Positions 46,749 to 54,614 are shown, counted from the first letter of the stretch. The stretch: DNA of 64,000 nt from Winogradskyella pacifica (GCF_013403915.1 NZ_JABFDI010000009.1:112600-176599); one strand, 5' to 3'. Numbers and translations: made by a program. Notes: generated by a model not told the origin, from the sequence alone.

Positions 46749-47303
46749 ATGAAAAAATCAATATTAATTCTGACAACAATTATTTTATTTGTGCTTCCAC
46801 AAATAGTTATCTCTCAAAGCAACTCATTTGTACCTGCCGATTTTAAAGTTCCAGATACATTAGAGAATGAACATTTCAGAATTAGGATGCTTACAGTTAA
46901 CGATGTCGTAAAAGATTATGATGCGGTTATGACAAGTCTTAGCCATTTACAAGAAATGTTCCTTCCACTATGGAACTGGCCAACAGAGGATTTATCATTC
47001 GAACAGGATTTGATTGATTTGGGATGGCATCAAAAAGAGTTCCAAATGCGAAGTTCGTTTGCGTATACTGTTGTAAGCCTTGATGAAAGTCAAGTCCTTG
47101 GCTGCTTATATATTGAACCTTCTAAAAAGGCTGATTTTGATGCTGAAATTTATATGTGGGTACGACAAAGTGAGGTTGCAAACGGACTTGACTCAATTCT
47201 GTTTAGCACAGTAAAGAAATGGATTGACAACGAATGGACTTTTAAGAATCCTGCATATCCCATTAGGGAAATAAGTTTAGAGAAATGGATGTCAATGAAA
47301 TAA
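46749..47303 (+). CDS. Exported GNAT-like protein (cassette-like unit 1)
   Basis: About 184 residues from the ATG at 46749, chosen because it gives a classic signal peptide (MKKSILILTTIILFVLPQIV, cleavage near SQS). The rest reads like a GNAT acetyltransferase: FRIRMLTVNDVVKDYDAVM, SFAYTVVSLDESQVLGCLYI, then FDAEIYMWVRQSEVANGLD. The usual R/Q-x-x-G-x-G/A acetyl-CoA loop is not intact. A secreted GNAT is unusual, since acetyl-CoA is cytoplasmic. The gene starts about 25 bases inside the left end of its unit and is followed directly by the hairpin repeat. Confidence 0.7.
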   Translation: MKKSILILTTIILFVLPQIVISQSNSFVPADFKVPDTLENEHFRIRMLTVNDVVKDYDAVMTSLSHLQEMFLPLWNWPTEDLSFEQDLIDLGWHQKEFQMRSSFAYTVVSLDESQVLGCLYIEPSKKADFDAEIYMWVRQSEVANGLDSILFSTVKKWIDNEWTFKNPAYPIREISLEKWMSMK

Positions 47304-47311
47304 ATAATTAC

Positions 47312-47448
47312 TGGCTACAACAATGGCTATAATTCATTGCTTGTTCTCGCCTACTTCTGAAAATCCTCACTGATATTTTATTCGGTTTTTATTTGCTAAA
47401 TTAGGTGCTTAAACACGCCACTAATCATACACAAAACCGTTCTATGCA
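47312..47448 (+). repeat. Hairpin repeat 1 (attC-like), after the GNAT gene
   Basis: 137 bases. The outer arms (47322-47345 and 47411-47438) are imperfect reverse complements, with several G-T pairs. Conserved interior words are CCTACTTCTGAAAATCCT and TTCGGTTTTTATTTGCTAAA. It ends in GTTCTATGCA (47439-47448), the left end of the next unit. Confidence 0.75.
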
Positions 47449-47466
47449 ATTTAAAAAACACCGTGA

Positions 47467-48045
47467 ATGAATTACAAACTTTTGATATTTAGCCTATTTA
47501 TAATCCTTTCATCTTGTAAGGATCAAAATTATCAACCATTAGAATTAATAGATATTAATTGCAATAAAGTTCCGGAAATTTTGCAAAATGTTTTTGATAG
47601 TGACCAAGAAATGAGAACAAATAGAAGAGAAATTAACCCTAAAATAGATAAAGAAAATCTGATAACAGTAGTTAGTTTAATTGAAAAATGTGGGATGCCT
47701 ACATTAGAAGAAGTTAACGATGTGCAAATGAGCGCAATTTGGGTAGTTTTCCAACACGGAGACAATACTAATCGAAAAAAATACTTACCTCTTTTAGAAA
47801 AATCAGCAAAAAATGGAGATTTAAAAGCGTCGCAAATTGCTTTGATGAAAGATAGAACAATGATGAATGATAACCTACCTCAAGTTTACGGAACTCAAGT
47901 AATTAAAAATGGGAATGAATGGATTTTATACGACCTTGCAAATCCTGAAACTGTAAATAAGAGGAGAACGGAAATGGGACTTGAACCTTTACAAGATTAT
48001 TTAAAACGTTGGAATATTGTGTTTGACATTAAACAATCTGAATAA
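47467..48045 (+). CDS. DUF6624-like lipoprotein (cassette-like unit 2)
   Basis: A 192-residue protein with a lipoprotein signal (LLIFSLFIILSSC, Cys17). The second half carries AIWVVFQHGDNTNRKKYLPL, KNGDLKASQIALMKDRTMM, LPQVYGTQV and ETVNKRRTEMGLEPLQDYL, the order seen in DUF6624 proteins of Bacteroidetes. Function unknown. Only 18 bases separate the unit's left end from the ATG, and the hairpin repeat begins 5 bases after the stop, a compact layout like an integron cassette. Confidence 0.75.
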   Translation: MNYKLLIFSLFIILSSCKDQNYQPLELIDINCNKVPEILQNVFDSDQEMRTNRREINPKIDKENLITVVSLIEKCGMPTLEEVNDVQMSAIWVVFQHGDNTNRKKYLPLLEKSAKNGDLKASQIALMKDRTMMNDNLPQVYGTQVIKNGNEWILYDLANPETVNKRRTEMGLEPLQDYLKRWNIVFDIKQSE

Positions 48046-48049
48046 AAAC

Positions 48050-48189
48050 TGCATAGAACAACGTATATAATTTATTGCTTGGTTCTCGCCTACTTCTGAA
48101 AATCCTAGCAGATATTCTATTCGGTTTTTATTTGCTAAATTAAGTGCTTAACCAGGCAATGAGTCCTATACAACAACAATTGCAACACT
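48050..48189 (+). repeat. Hairpin repeat 2 (attC-like), after the DUF6624-like gene
   Basis: Starts TGCATAGAAC (48050-48059), the exact reverse complement of GTTCTATGCA at 47439-47448. Arms GTATATAATTTATTGCTTGG and CCAGGCAATGAGTCCTATAC pair imperfectly. The interior shares the CTACTTCTGAAAATCCT and TTCGGTTTTTATTTGC words with repeat 1. The end reads ATTGCAACACT, with A where G is expected. Confidence 0.78.
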
Positions 48190-48298
48190 ATTGAAAAAGC
48201 CAACTTCAAGCATTTAAAATTTTCTCAATTAAAGAATATTTAACGCTTTCTAAAATTAAATATATGTTCATTTATATGCTATAAAATCTAAAACTTAT

Positions 48299-49930
48299 AT
48301 GAAAAATAAAATACGTCTTATACTATTTTTATGTATTGTTGGAAATTCAATAAATGCGCAAAATGGGTTAACAGCAACTGAAAAATTAGCTTCTTTTGGA
48401 AAAATTTATGGATTCCTAAAATACTATCATCCAGAAGTTGCAAAAGGAAAATTTGATTGGGATAAAGAATTTATGAATTACCTTCCTCAAGTTGTAGCAG
48501 CTACAAATAAAGAATCATTATCAAAAGTATACATTGATTGGATTGAAAGTTTAGGTGAAATTAAAAAATGTAAAAAATGCGATTCCGATGAAAATTATTT
48601 TGATAAAAATTTTGATTTATCATGGACACAAGACACTGCGATTTTCACAAATGACCTTTCCTCAAAATTAAAGTATATAGAAAATAATAGAAATCAAGGA
48701 GACAACTATTATGTATCTACTGAACCAATAGGATATATTAAAATTACAAACGAACCTATTTATGAAGGTATCGAATACCCAACAGAAGAATACAGATTAT
48801 TAGGGCTTTTTAAATATTGGAATACTATTGAATATTTTTACCCTTACAAATATCTCACAGACCAAGATTGGGATGCTGTTTTAAAAGAGATGATTCCTAA
48901 AATTCAAAACACTCTAAATAAAAGTGACTATCAATCTACGCTTAAAGAACTCGTTGCTAAATTAGATGATTCTCATGCTTGGATAAATTTTGGCGATATA
49001 GCAAATATCAAATCATTGCCTGTTAAAATCTCCAATATTGAAAATCAAGCCGTTATTTCCGGTTTTTATAACGATTCTATTGCAGACTTAAACAATTTAA
49101 AATTAGGAGATATTATTTTGAAAATCAATGGTTCTGATGTTAAATCAGAATTAGAGAAAAAACTAAAATTTGTTTCTGGTTCAAATCAGAATTCTAAAAT
49201 CAATAAAGCTTATGACTATCTCTTTATTGGTATTGAAGATGCTGTAAAATTAACAGTTGCGAGAAACAGAGATACCTTAGAGTTAACAGCAAACAGATAT
49301 GACTTTGGTGTTTTTAACTATTTAAAAAACAAGAAAAAAACAAAGTTGAAATCAATAACCGAAAATATAGGTTATATCAATATGGCTAGTGATTTTATCA
49401 AAAAAGATATTGATGACATATTTAAATCTTTTGAAAACAAAAGAGCTATCATTATCGATTTAAGACATTATCCTCAATTGAAATATAATTTATTCCTAAG
49501 ACACTTAAATTCCGTTAAAAAAGAAATTTACAAAGCATATGATCCAAGTATTCATTACCCCGGAAACTTTATTTTTAGAGAAACTTTGAAAACAAGTGCA
49601 AGTAGAAAAACATATAACGGGAAAGTAATAATTTTAGTTAATCACGAGTCATTAAGTCGATCTGAATTTACAGCTATGGCTTTTCAGACGGTTGACAATG
49701 CGATAACGGTTGGGAATAAAACGGTAGGTACTGATGGATCAAATAAGATGATTGAATATATGGGTGGTTATAAAACGGCATTTACTGGTACTGGCATACT
49801 ATACCCTGATGGAACAGAATCTCAGAGAAAAGGCGTTAAAATCGATGTAGAAATAAAACCGACAATAAACGGATTAAGACAAGGTCGTGATGAAGTTTTA
49901 GAAAAAGCAATTGAGATTGCGAATGAATAA
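48299..49930 (+). CDS. S41 family peptidase (cassette-like unit 3)
   Basis: A 543-residue exported protein with signal peptide (IRLILFLCIVGNSINAQNG). An N-terminal helical region (FGKIYGFLKYYHPEVAKG; LLGLFKYWNTIEYFYPYKYL) is typical of Bacteroidetes S41 peptidases. A PDZ-like stretch (GDIILKINGSDVKSELEKK) follows, then the S41 (tail-specific protease) domain with the nucleophile region VNHESLSRSEFTAMAFQ and GTDGSNKMIEYMGG. It is probably a periplasmic or surface peptidase. At 1.6 kb it is large for a cassette gene and has a 110-base leader after repeat 2. Confidence 0.85.
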   Translation: MKNKIRLILFLCIVGNSINAQNGLTATEKLASFGKIYGFLKYYHPEVAKGKFDWDKEFMNYLPQVVAATNKESLSKVYIDWIESLGEIKKCKKCDSDENYFDKNFDLSWTQDTAIFTNDLSSKLKYIENNRNQGDNYYVSTEPIGYIKITNEPIYEGIEYPTEEYRLLGLFKYWNTIEYFYPYKYLTDQDWDAVLKEMIPKIQNTLNKSDYQSTLKELVAKLDDSHAWINFGDIANIKSLPVKISNIENQAVISGFYNDSIADLNNLKLGDIILKINGSDVKSELEKKLKFVSGSNQNSKINKAYDYLFIGIEDAVKLTVARNRDTLELTANRYDFGVFNYLKNKKKTKLKSITENIGYINMASDFIKKDIDDIFKSFENKRAIIIDLRHYPQLKYNLFLRHLNSVKKEIYKAYDPSIHYPGNFIFRETLKTSASRKTYNGKVIILVNHESLSRSEFTAMAFQTVDNAITVGNKTVGTDGSNKMIEYMGGYKTAFTGTGILYPDGTESQRKGVKIDVEIKPTINGLRQGRDEVLEKAIEIANE

Positions 49931-49935
49931 AAATT

Positions 49936-50079
49936 ACTGCTTCCAACAATTGTGTATTATTAATTGCTTTGGCAAATGCTTATTTGAAAAATTTCTTCAG
50001 AATTTTATCGTATTCGTATTTTTTTGCTAAATTAGTTGCTTAACCACGCCACTAATTATACACAAGATCGTAAGGTATT
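49936..50079 (+). repeat. Hairpin repeat 3 (attC-like), after the S41 peptidase
   Basis: Begins ACTGCTTCCAAC, which matches the complement of the unit's left end (ATTGCAACACT, 48179-48189) only with an indel. Arms TTGTGTATTATTAATTGC and ACGCCACTAATTATACACAA pair well. It ends GTAAGGTATT at 50070-50079. Confidence 0.72.
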
Positions 50080-50188
50080 ACTAATCTAAAACACGTTATA
50101 GTTCGCCTCTTTTTCTAAATAAAGATATTTAATACAAATTGAAGAAACACGTTGCCATTCCTTGAAAAACGAATAAATAAATTAAAAT

Positions 50189-50377
50189 ATGGAAAAAATG
50201 AAACCTTTATTCGGATTTGGCATTGCAATCGGAATTGTATTAGGGGGAATATATTTACTTAACACTAAAGATACTCTTCTAGCAAAAATTATTGGAATTG
50301 CTTGTATTGTATTTTTCGGAGGATTAATGATATGGGCAATTTTCAAAAAGATACAGCAGAACAAACAGAAAAAGTAA
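50189..50377 (+). CDS. Small two-span membrane protein (cassette-like unit 4)
   Basis: A 62-residue protein with two hydrophobic segments (FGFGIAIGIVLGGIYLL and IIGIACIVFFGGLMIWAIF) and a basic tail KKIQQNKQKK. No family recognised. It lies between hairpin repeats 3 and 4 in the same direction as the other units, which supports it as a genuine small gene. Nothing in the sequence indicates its function. Confidence 0.55.
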   Translation: MEKMKPLFGFGIAIGIVLGGIYLLNTKDTLLAKIIGIACIVFFGGLMIWAIFKKIQQNKQKK

Positions 50378-50514
50378 AAATAAGTTACGTCAAATTTTCA
50401 ACGCGATTACCAACTCAACACTAAACTAATAATCAAAAGATGACTTGAATCCGGAATTTAGCAGATTATAGAATTGCTCACTATCGGAATTTAAAAATAA
50501 AACAACGAAATGGC

Positions 50515-50673
50515 AATACCCAATAAAAATCCATTGCCAACTCTAGCTTACTCACAAAAATCTTCTCGGATTTTTACTACGCACAGTTCGCTACGCTCGT
50601 GTCTATTCGGTTTTTATTTGCTAAATTACGTGCTTAAGCACGCAACTCGTCATACATAACATAGTTAGCGGTT
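50515..50673 (+). repeat. Hairpin repeat 4 (attC-like), after the 62-aa gene
   Basis: Starts AATACCCAAT, whose first six bases complement GGTATT at the unit's left end (50070-50079). The interior word TTCGGTTTTTATTTGCTAAA is conserved, with an extra segment near 50578-50602. It ends GTTAGCGGTT at 50664-50673. Confidence 0.7.
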
Positions 50674-50756
50674 ATACGAAGGCGCAAACTTCTCAACAAC
50701 CACTTTAACACTACTAATTTAGAAACTACCAAAGAAAATAAAGTACGAACCGCTAA
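50664..50756 (+). repeat. Inverted ends of a geneless unit (unit 5)
   Basis: TTAGCGGTT (50665-50673) and AACCGCTAA (50748-50756) are exact reverse complements about 75 bases apart. The DNA between them has no ORF, and the usual hairpin arm does not follow. This looks like the ends of a unit that lost its gene or its repeat. Confidence 0.5.
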
Positions 50757-50784
50757 GTTTGATGTATTACCATAAAAGAATAAA

Positions 50785-51018
50785 ATGATTATAGAACAAG
50801 AACAAAAATTTAAAGAAGTCCTTACTAAAATAGAAGGAAAAATTAGTGAACAAAGTTTTTTCAATATGTTCTTGGAACTGTATCCTGACGTATGGAAAAA
50901 ACATAAGGCTAATTATTTTAAATTTAATAGAAGTAAACAATTTGGACAAACAATTCCGTTGGCAAATCCTGAAGTTTCATTACGAAAAGAAATTAGGATA
51001 TGGTTACGAAAGCAATAA
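50785..51018 (+). CDS. Hypothetical protein, 77 aa
   Basis: A hydrophilic, mostly helical small protein (IIEQEQKFKEVLTKIEGKIS, FFNMFLELYPDVWKKHKANY) with a basic C-terminus. No signal, no membrane span and no family that I recognise. It lies just right of the geneless unit, in the direction of the cassette genes. An overlapping open frame (50846-51049) is less convincing. It may be a real cassette gene or the remains of one. Confidence 0.45.
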   Translation: MIIEQEQKFKEVLTKIEGKISEQSFFNMFLELYPDVWKKHKANYFKFNRSKQFGQTIPLANPEVSLRKEIRIWLRKQ

Positions 51019-51362
51019 AACCATTGTAACTAATGTTAGAAAAACGTAAAAAGTTACTACATTAATCAATGTGATAATCCTTAATTTAGAGCGCAAGAAG
51101 GCCGTTATCTAGAAATGATTTAAAATGAAGAAAAGATCTTAATCTTTTAGACTTCAGTAAACATATCAGCGAAAGTAACAATGGTCTAAGTAAAATATAT
51201 ATGACCGCTCTTAAAATTGAATAAAACGATTCTCAACACCACCTATGATTCGACATTTAAAACAACAAGTAATAAGGCATTATTTTTTAACTAAAGTACT
51301 TTTATCAATTTTGAAGCTCTATAAAAAAACGATGTTTCAAATTTAAAATAAAACACATCACA
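51019..51362. other. Gap with possible decayed coding remnant
   Basis: About 340 bases between the 77-aa ORF and the HxlR gene. A short open stretch near 51127-51225 translates as ...LLDFSKHISESNNGLSKIY... and looks protein-like, but it has no start and is bounded by stops. No gene can be supported, and no repeat copy is evident. Confidence 0.4.
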
Positions 51363-51674
51363 TTACCGCTTACAATCGTCCAAACCCCATGCATCTAACC
51401 GCTTTAAAATATCCTCGAGCGATTTCCCTCTAGCGCTTAACGTATACTCTACTTTAGGCGGCACTACAGGATAAACTTTTCGAGAAATAAGGCCATCTTT
51501 TTCTAAATCCCTTACCGTTTGGGTAAACATTTTATTTGAAATCCCTGGGATTTTCTTTTGTAATATTCCCGATCGTAAACCACCTTCTAATAAATGAAAT
51601 AATACTAAGGGTTTCCATTTGGTTCCTATTAAATTCATGGTGTAATTCAATGGGCAATTCGACTCTTTATTCAA
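51363..51674 (-). CDS. HxlR family transcriptional regulator
   Basis: A 103-residue winged-helix protein with CPLNYTMNLIGTKWKPLVLFHLLEGGLRSGILQKKIPGISNKMFTQTVRDLEKDGLISRKVYPVVPPKVEYTLSARGKSLEDIL reported here only by its key blocks: the Cys near the N-terminus (Cys7), the WKPLVLFHL helix and the VPPKVEYTLS wing, all standard for HxlR. Some members sense thiol-reactive compounds through that cysteine. It is divergent from the VOC gene, the usual regulator-target arrangement. Confidence 0.92.
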   Translation of the reverse strand: MNKESNCPLNYTMNLIGTKWKPLVLFHLLEGGLRSGILQKKIPGISNKMFTQTVRDLEKDGLISRKVYPVVPPKVEYTLSARGKSLEDILKRLDAWGLDDCKR

Positions 51675-51746
51675 AAATATATTTTTATAATATTGATTAT
51701 CATTATTTTACTCGTTTAGGTAACTATACCACTATTTAGTAAGTTA

Positions 51747-51777
51747 TTGCCCAAGAGACAAATATAGCTTAATTTTG
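51747..51777 (+). promoter_or_regulatory. Promoter of the VOC gene (TTG-N20-TAATTTTG)
   Basis: TTG at 51747-51749 and TAATTTTG at 51770-51777 are separated by 20 bases, a good match to the Bacteroidetes sigma-A promoter. It lies 18 bases before the ATG and between the divergent HxlR and VOC genes, so it is the likely HxlR target. Confidence 0.55.
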
Positions 51778-51795
51778 CAATCTAAAATATAAGTT

Positions 51796-52308
51796 ATGAC
51801 AACTAATAAAAATTATCCAAAATCATTTTCACATATCGGACTCACAGTGCCAAATATAAAAGAAGCTGTAAAATTCTATTCCGAAGTTATGGGCTGGTAT
51901 GTTATTATGGAACCTTCAACAGTAAAGAAGGAAACGGAAACCGCTATTGGACAAATGTGTATTGATGTCTTTGGCGACGATTGGACGGCATTTGAAATTG
52001 CACATTTGGCAACTTCTGATGGCATTGGCATAGAATTATTTTCTTTTCCGAATGGCATTAAAGAAGCACCAGACTTTAATCCTTTTAATACCGGTTTATT
52101 TCACTTTTGTATTCAAGATCCAAATATTGAAGATCTTATTGCTAAAATTTTAGTTTATGGTGGTAAACAACGCATGCCAATTAGAGAATACTACCCCGAA
52201 GACAAGCCTTTTAAAATGTGTTATGTTGAAGACCCATTTGGAATTGTATTTGAAATCTACACCCATAGTTATGAACTGACCTATTCTTCTGGTGCTTATT
52301 CAAAATAA
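51796..52308 (+). CDS. VOC superfamily (glyoxalase/dioxygenase-like) protein
   Basis: A 170-residue vicinal-oxygen-chelate protein: FSHIGLTVPNIKEAVKFYSEVMGW at the start, GIGIELFSFPNG in the middle, FHFCIQDPNIEDL and YVEDPFGIVFEIYTH at the end. His and Glu residues at the usual metal positions are present. Expected roles are detoxification of an electrophile or ring-cleavage chemistry. Divergent pairing with HxlR suggests induction by a reactive carbonyl or quinone, an inference from context only. Confidence 0.88.
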   Translation: MTTNKNYPKSFSHIGLTVPNIKEAVKFYSEVMGWYVIMEPSTVKKETETAIGQMCIDVFGDDWTAFEIAHLATSDGIGIELFSFPNGIKEAPDFNPFNTGLFHFCIQDPNIEDLIAKILVYGGKQRMPIREYYPEDKPFKMCYVEDPFGIVFEIYTHSYELTYSSGAYSK

Positions 52309-52427
52309 AAATCTATCGGCTAGAGCATAAAAATTAAGAGTAGTTTTAGCCGATTTACACTACCACTCCAGCATATTATATCTGTGATTTATGTGCGACT
52401 TTTCAACACATTTCCATGACTTCAACT

Positions 52428-52784
52428 TTAGACCTTGTCTTTATAAAACAAATAGATCCAAATAGACCTCGACAATTTAAAATTAAAAGTACTTAATAGA
52501 AATGCCATCACCACAATAATTAAGAAAACACGTAAGGGCGAAAAATCAATAAGACTCCAAAATACAACCATACACGCCATCATTTCTGCTGCTGCAAGTG
52601 CATAACTAACAAACATAGCTCCAAAAAAGAAACCCACTTCACGTTCAAATTTATAATCACATATTTGACATCTATCGTTCATTTTAGGAATCTTCAACAA
52701 TAGGATATTTCCACTCACACTAAAAATCTTACCGTCTTTACAATTCGGACATTTACAATTTAAAGCATTAATAACTTTACTCAT
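52428..52784 (-). CDS. DUF983 family membrane protein
   Basis: About 118 residues, taking the ATG at 52784. An in-frame TTG upstream would add 8 residues. A zinc-ribbon-like N-terminus (CKCPNCKDGKIF and CQICDYKFEREVGFFFGAM) precedes two membrane spans, the standard DUF983 pattern. Function unknown. Lone gene, divergent from the AraC-type regulator. Confidence 0.87.
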   Translation of the reverse strand: MSKVINALNCKCPNCKDGKIFSVSGNILLLKIPKMNDRCQICDYKFEREVGFFFGAMFVSYALAAAEMMACMVVFWSLIDFSPLRVFLIIVVMAFLLSTFNFKLSRSIWIYLFYKDKV

Positions 52785-52877
52785 CACATCGTGTTTATTA
52801 GTCCGCAAAATTCAGATTATAAATTGCTTTTAGACATATAGTATAAACACCAATTTTTGTACTTTTAGGACATTATT

Positions 52878-53750
52878 ATGAAAATACCAGTTCTAAATAT
52901 TAGTCAGTTTAAAGAATCCGCATCACTAAATGATGTGTATATCAATTCGTTTTCAAATCATATACAGCTCAATAAGCACTTAATAAACAAACCACACAGC
53001 CATAATTTCTATTTGTGTGTGCTCTTTAGTGAAGGCACAGGAACCCATGAAATCGATTTTAATTCTTATGATATAAATCCGGGGACAGTATTCTTATTAA
53101 AACCAGGACAAACACATTTCTGGAAATTTGAAACCCCTCCAGAAGGTTACATCTTTTTTCATTCTCAAGAGTTTTATGAACTCAAATTTTTAGAACATAA
53201 GCTTCAAACGTTTCCTTTTTTCTACTCGAATCAAAATCCACCTGTGCTAGAATTAACGGTAGATAAACGCATACAATTACAGCTCAAATTTCAGGATGTC
53301 TATACCGAATATCTGCAAACTAATCTATTAAGAGAGTTAAAAATAGTCAACTCTATAAACCATATTTATATCGAATTAACAAGAGCTTATACCGTTAACA
53401 CCAATTTAGAAAAACTAAATTCTCCGCACTATGCTAACATTCTCGAAAAGTTAGAAACCCTAATTAACTCTCATTTTTACAATGAAAAATTACCAAAATT
53501 TTATGCGGATAAATTACATATAACCACAAAGCATCTTAATAGAGTCGTAAAAGAAACCATAGATAAGACCACAAGCCAGTTAATTTCTGAAAGAATAATC
53601 CTAGAAGCAAAACGATTGATTGTACATTCTAAAGACAATTTGGCCAATATAGCTTATACACTGCAATTCTCTGACTATGCCTATTTTTCAAAGTTTTTTA
53701 AATCTAAAACAGGTATGACGCCTTTAGATTTTCGGAAAAAGTATTTTTGA
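52878..53750 (+). CDS. AraC family transcriptional regulator
   Basis: A 290-residue regulator with an N-terminal cupin-type sensor (HLINKPHSHNFYLCVLFSEG, INPGTVFLLKPGQTHFWKF) and a C-terminal AraC double HTH (LPKFYADKLHITTKHLNRVV, LANIAYTLQFSDYAYFSKFFK, GMTPLDFRKKYF). The effector is unknown. The nearest possible target is the DUF983 gene 93 bases away in the other direction. Confidence 0.93.
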   Translation: MKIPVLNISQFKESASLNDVYINSFSNHIQLNKHLINKPHSHNFYLCVLFSEGTGTHEIDFNSYDINPGTVFLLKPGQTHFWKFETPPEGYIFFHSQEFYELKFLEHKLQTFPFFYSNQNPPVLELTVDKRIQLQLKFQDVYTEYLQTNLLRELKIVNSINHIYIELTRAYTVNTNLEKLNSPHYANILEKLETLINSHFYNEKLPKFYADKLHITTKHLNRVVKETIDKTTSQLISERIILEAKRLIVHSKDNLANIAYTLQFSDYAYFSKFFKSKTGMTPLDFRKKYF

Positions 53751-53820
53751 TAATACCTCACAATTTCATAATACAGCACACAATTATAGACGCTATCACA
53801 TTCATTTTTTAACTAAATCT

Positions 53821-53880
53821 TGTGTAATAGTCCATCTCTTGTTTATTTACTAAATTAGTTGCCCAGCCTTGTAACACCCA
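53821..53880 (+). repeat. Degenerate 3' half of the hairpin repeat family
   Basis: The segment CTTGTTTATTTACTAAATTAG followed by TTGCCCAGCC resembles the second half of repeats 1-4 (TTTTTATTTGCTAAATTAGG...CTTAACCACGCC). The first half is not recognisable. It precedes the DUF3592-like gene. Confidence 0.4.
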
Positions 53881-53947
53881 AAAAAGGAGAAGCAAACTGC
53901 CCAAAAATATTTTGTACGAAATTTGACTTACCCAAAATTGAAACCGA

Positions 53948-54445
53948 TTGAGAAGACTATTACTTGTTTTAGGAATTATAATAATTAGTTTAGAAATCGT
54001 GCTTTATACATATTGGTATAAAGTGTTAGAATTTATGGAATTCTTTGTGGCTCTTGGACTTTGTCATTTGGCGAATTCAGCTATTATTCTTGGCTTGCTG
54101 ACAGAATTACTCCCCAAAGACAAAAGAAAACTGAAACATAATATAGTACTAGGCGTTGCGATGACTTTCTTTCTCATCCTTTTTTTTAATGCTTCTAGAG
54201 TTAGAAATCGAATAGATAAAGATGGTATTTTAACACACGGCATCATTATTAAGAAAAAATATGGTGCTAAAACATCTCCATATGTCATTACTAAATTTAA
54301 TTATAAGGGTACAAATTACAAATCAACCTTAACCATACCCGACTCAAGAACATTTGAAAAAATAAACTTAGGGGATTCAGTGGTCATCAAGTTTGTAAAA
54401 GAATACCCAAAAATGATGAATAGAACTGTAAGCTTATTGAACTAA
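53948..54445 (+). CDS. DUF3592-like membrane protein
   Basis: A 165-residue protein with three hydrophobic segments (LLLVLGIIIISLEIVLYTYW; FFVALGLCHLANSAIILGLL; IVLGVAMTFFLILFF) and a small C-terminal soluble domain. The domain pattern is THGIIIKKKYGAKTSPYVITKFNYKGTNYKS then GDSVVIKFVKEYP, cited by parts, as in DUF3592-type domains. The start is TTG at 53948. It sits between a degenerate repeat half and a possible repeat arm, so it may be an old cassette gene. Confidence 0.6.
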   Translation: MRRLLLVLGIIIISLEIVLYTYWYKVLEFMEFFVALGLCHLANSAIILGLLTELLPKDKRKLKHNIVLGVAMTFFLILFFNASRVRNRIDKDGILTHGIIIKKKYGAKTSPYVITKFNYKGTNYKSTLTIPDSRTFEKINLGDSVVIKFVKEYPKMMNRTVSLLN

Positions 54446-54515
54446 CCGCAGATCATAATGTTGCATATTTGAAGAATTACCTTCTTCTAGTCTACTCACA
54501 ATCAAAGTACGCAAA
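54443..54515 (+). repeat. Possible degenerate 5' half of a hairpin repeat
   Basis: AACCGCAGATCATAATGTTGC, then CTTCTAGTCTACTCA, loosely follows the left arm and interior of repeats 1-4 (AACAACGTATATAATTTATTGC ... CTCGCCTACTTCTG). It begins at the stop of the DUF3592-like gene, where a cassette repeat would be expected. Weak. Confidence 0.3.
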
Positions 54516-54614
54516 GTCAGACACCACAACCTTCAAACCGTAAAATACCCGATACTAGGTATTGAATTCAATATAATTTAGCTCTAATATTGACTATTAA
54601 CTAAATCTTATATC

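Noticed and set aside
50846..51049. 67-codon ORF overlapping the 77-aa gene in another frame
   Set aside because: Cys/Trp-rich start and poor composition compared with the overlapping 50785-51018 frame.
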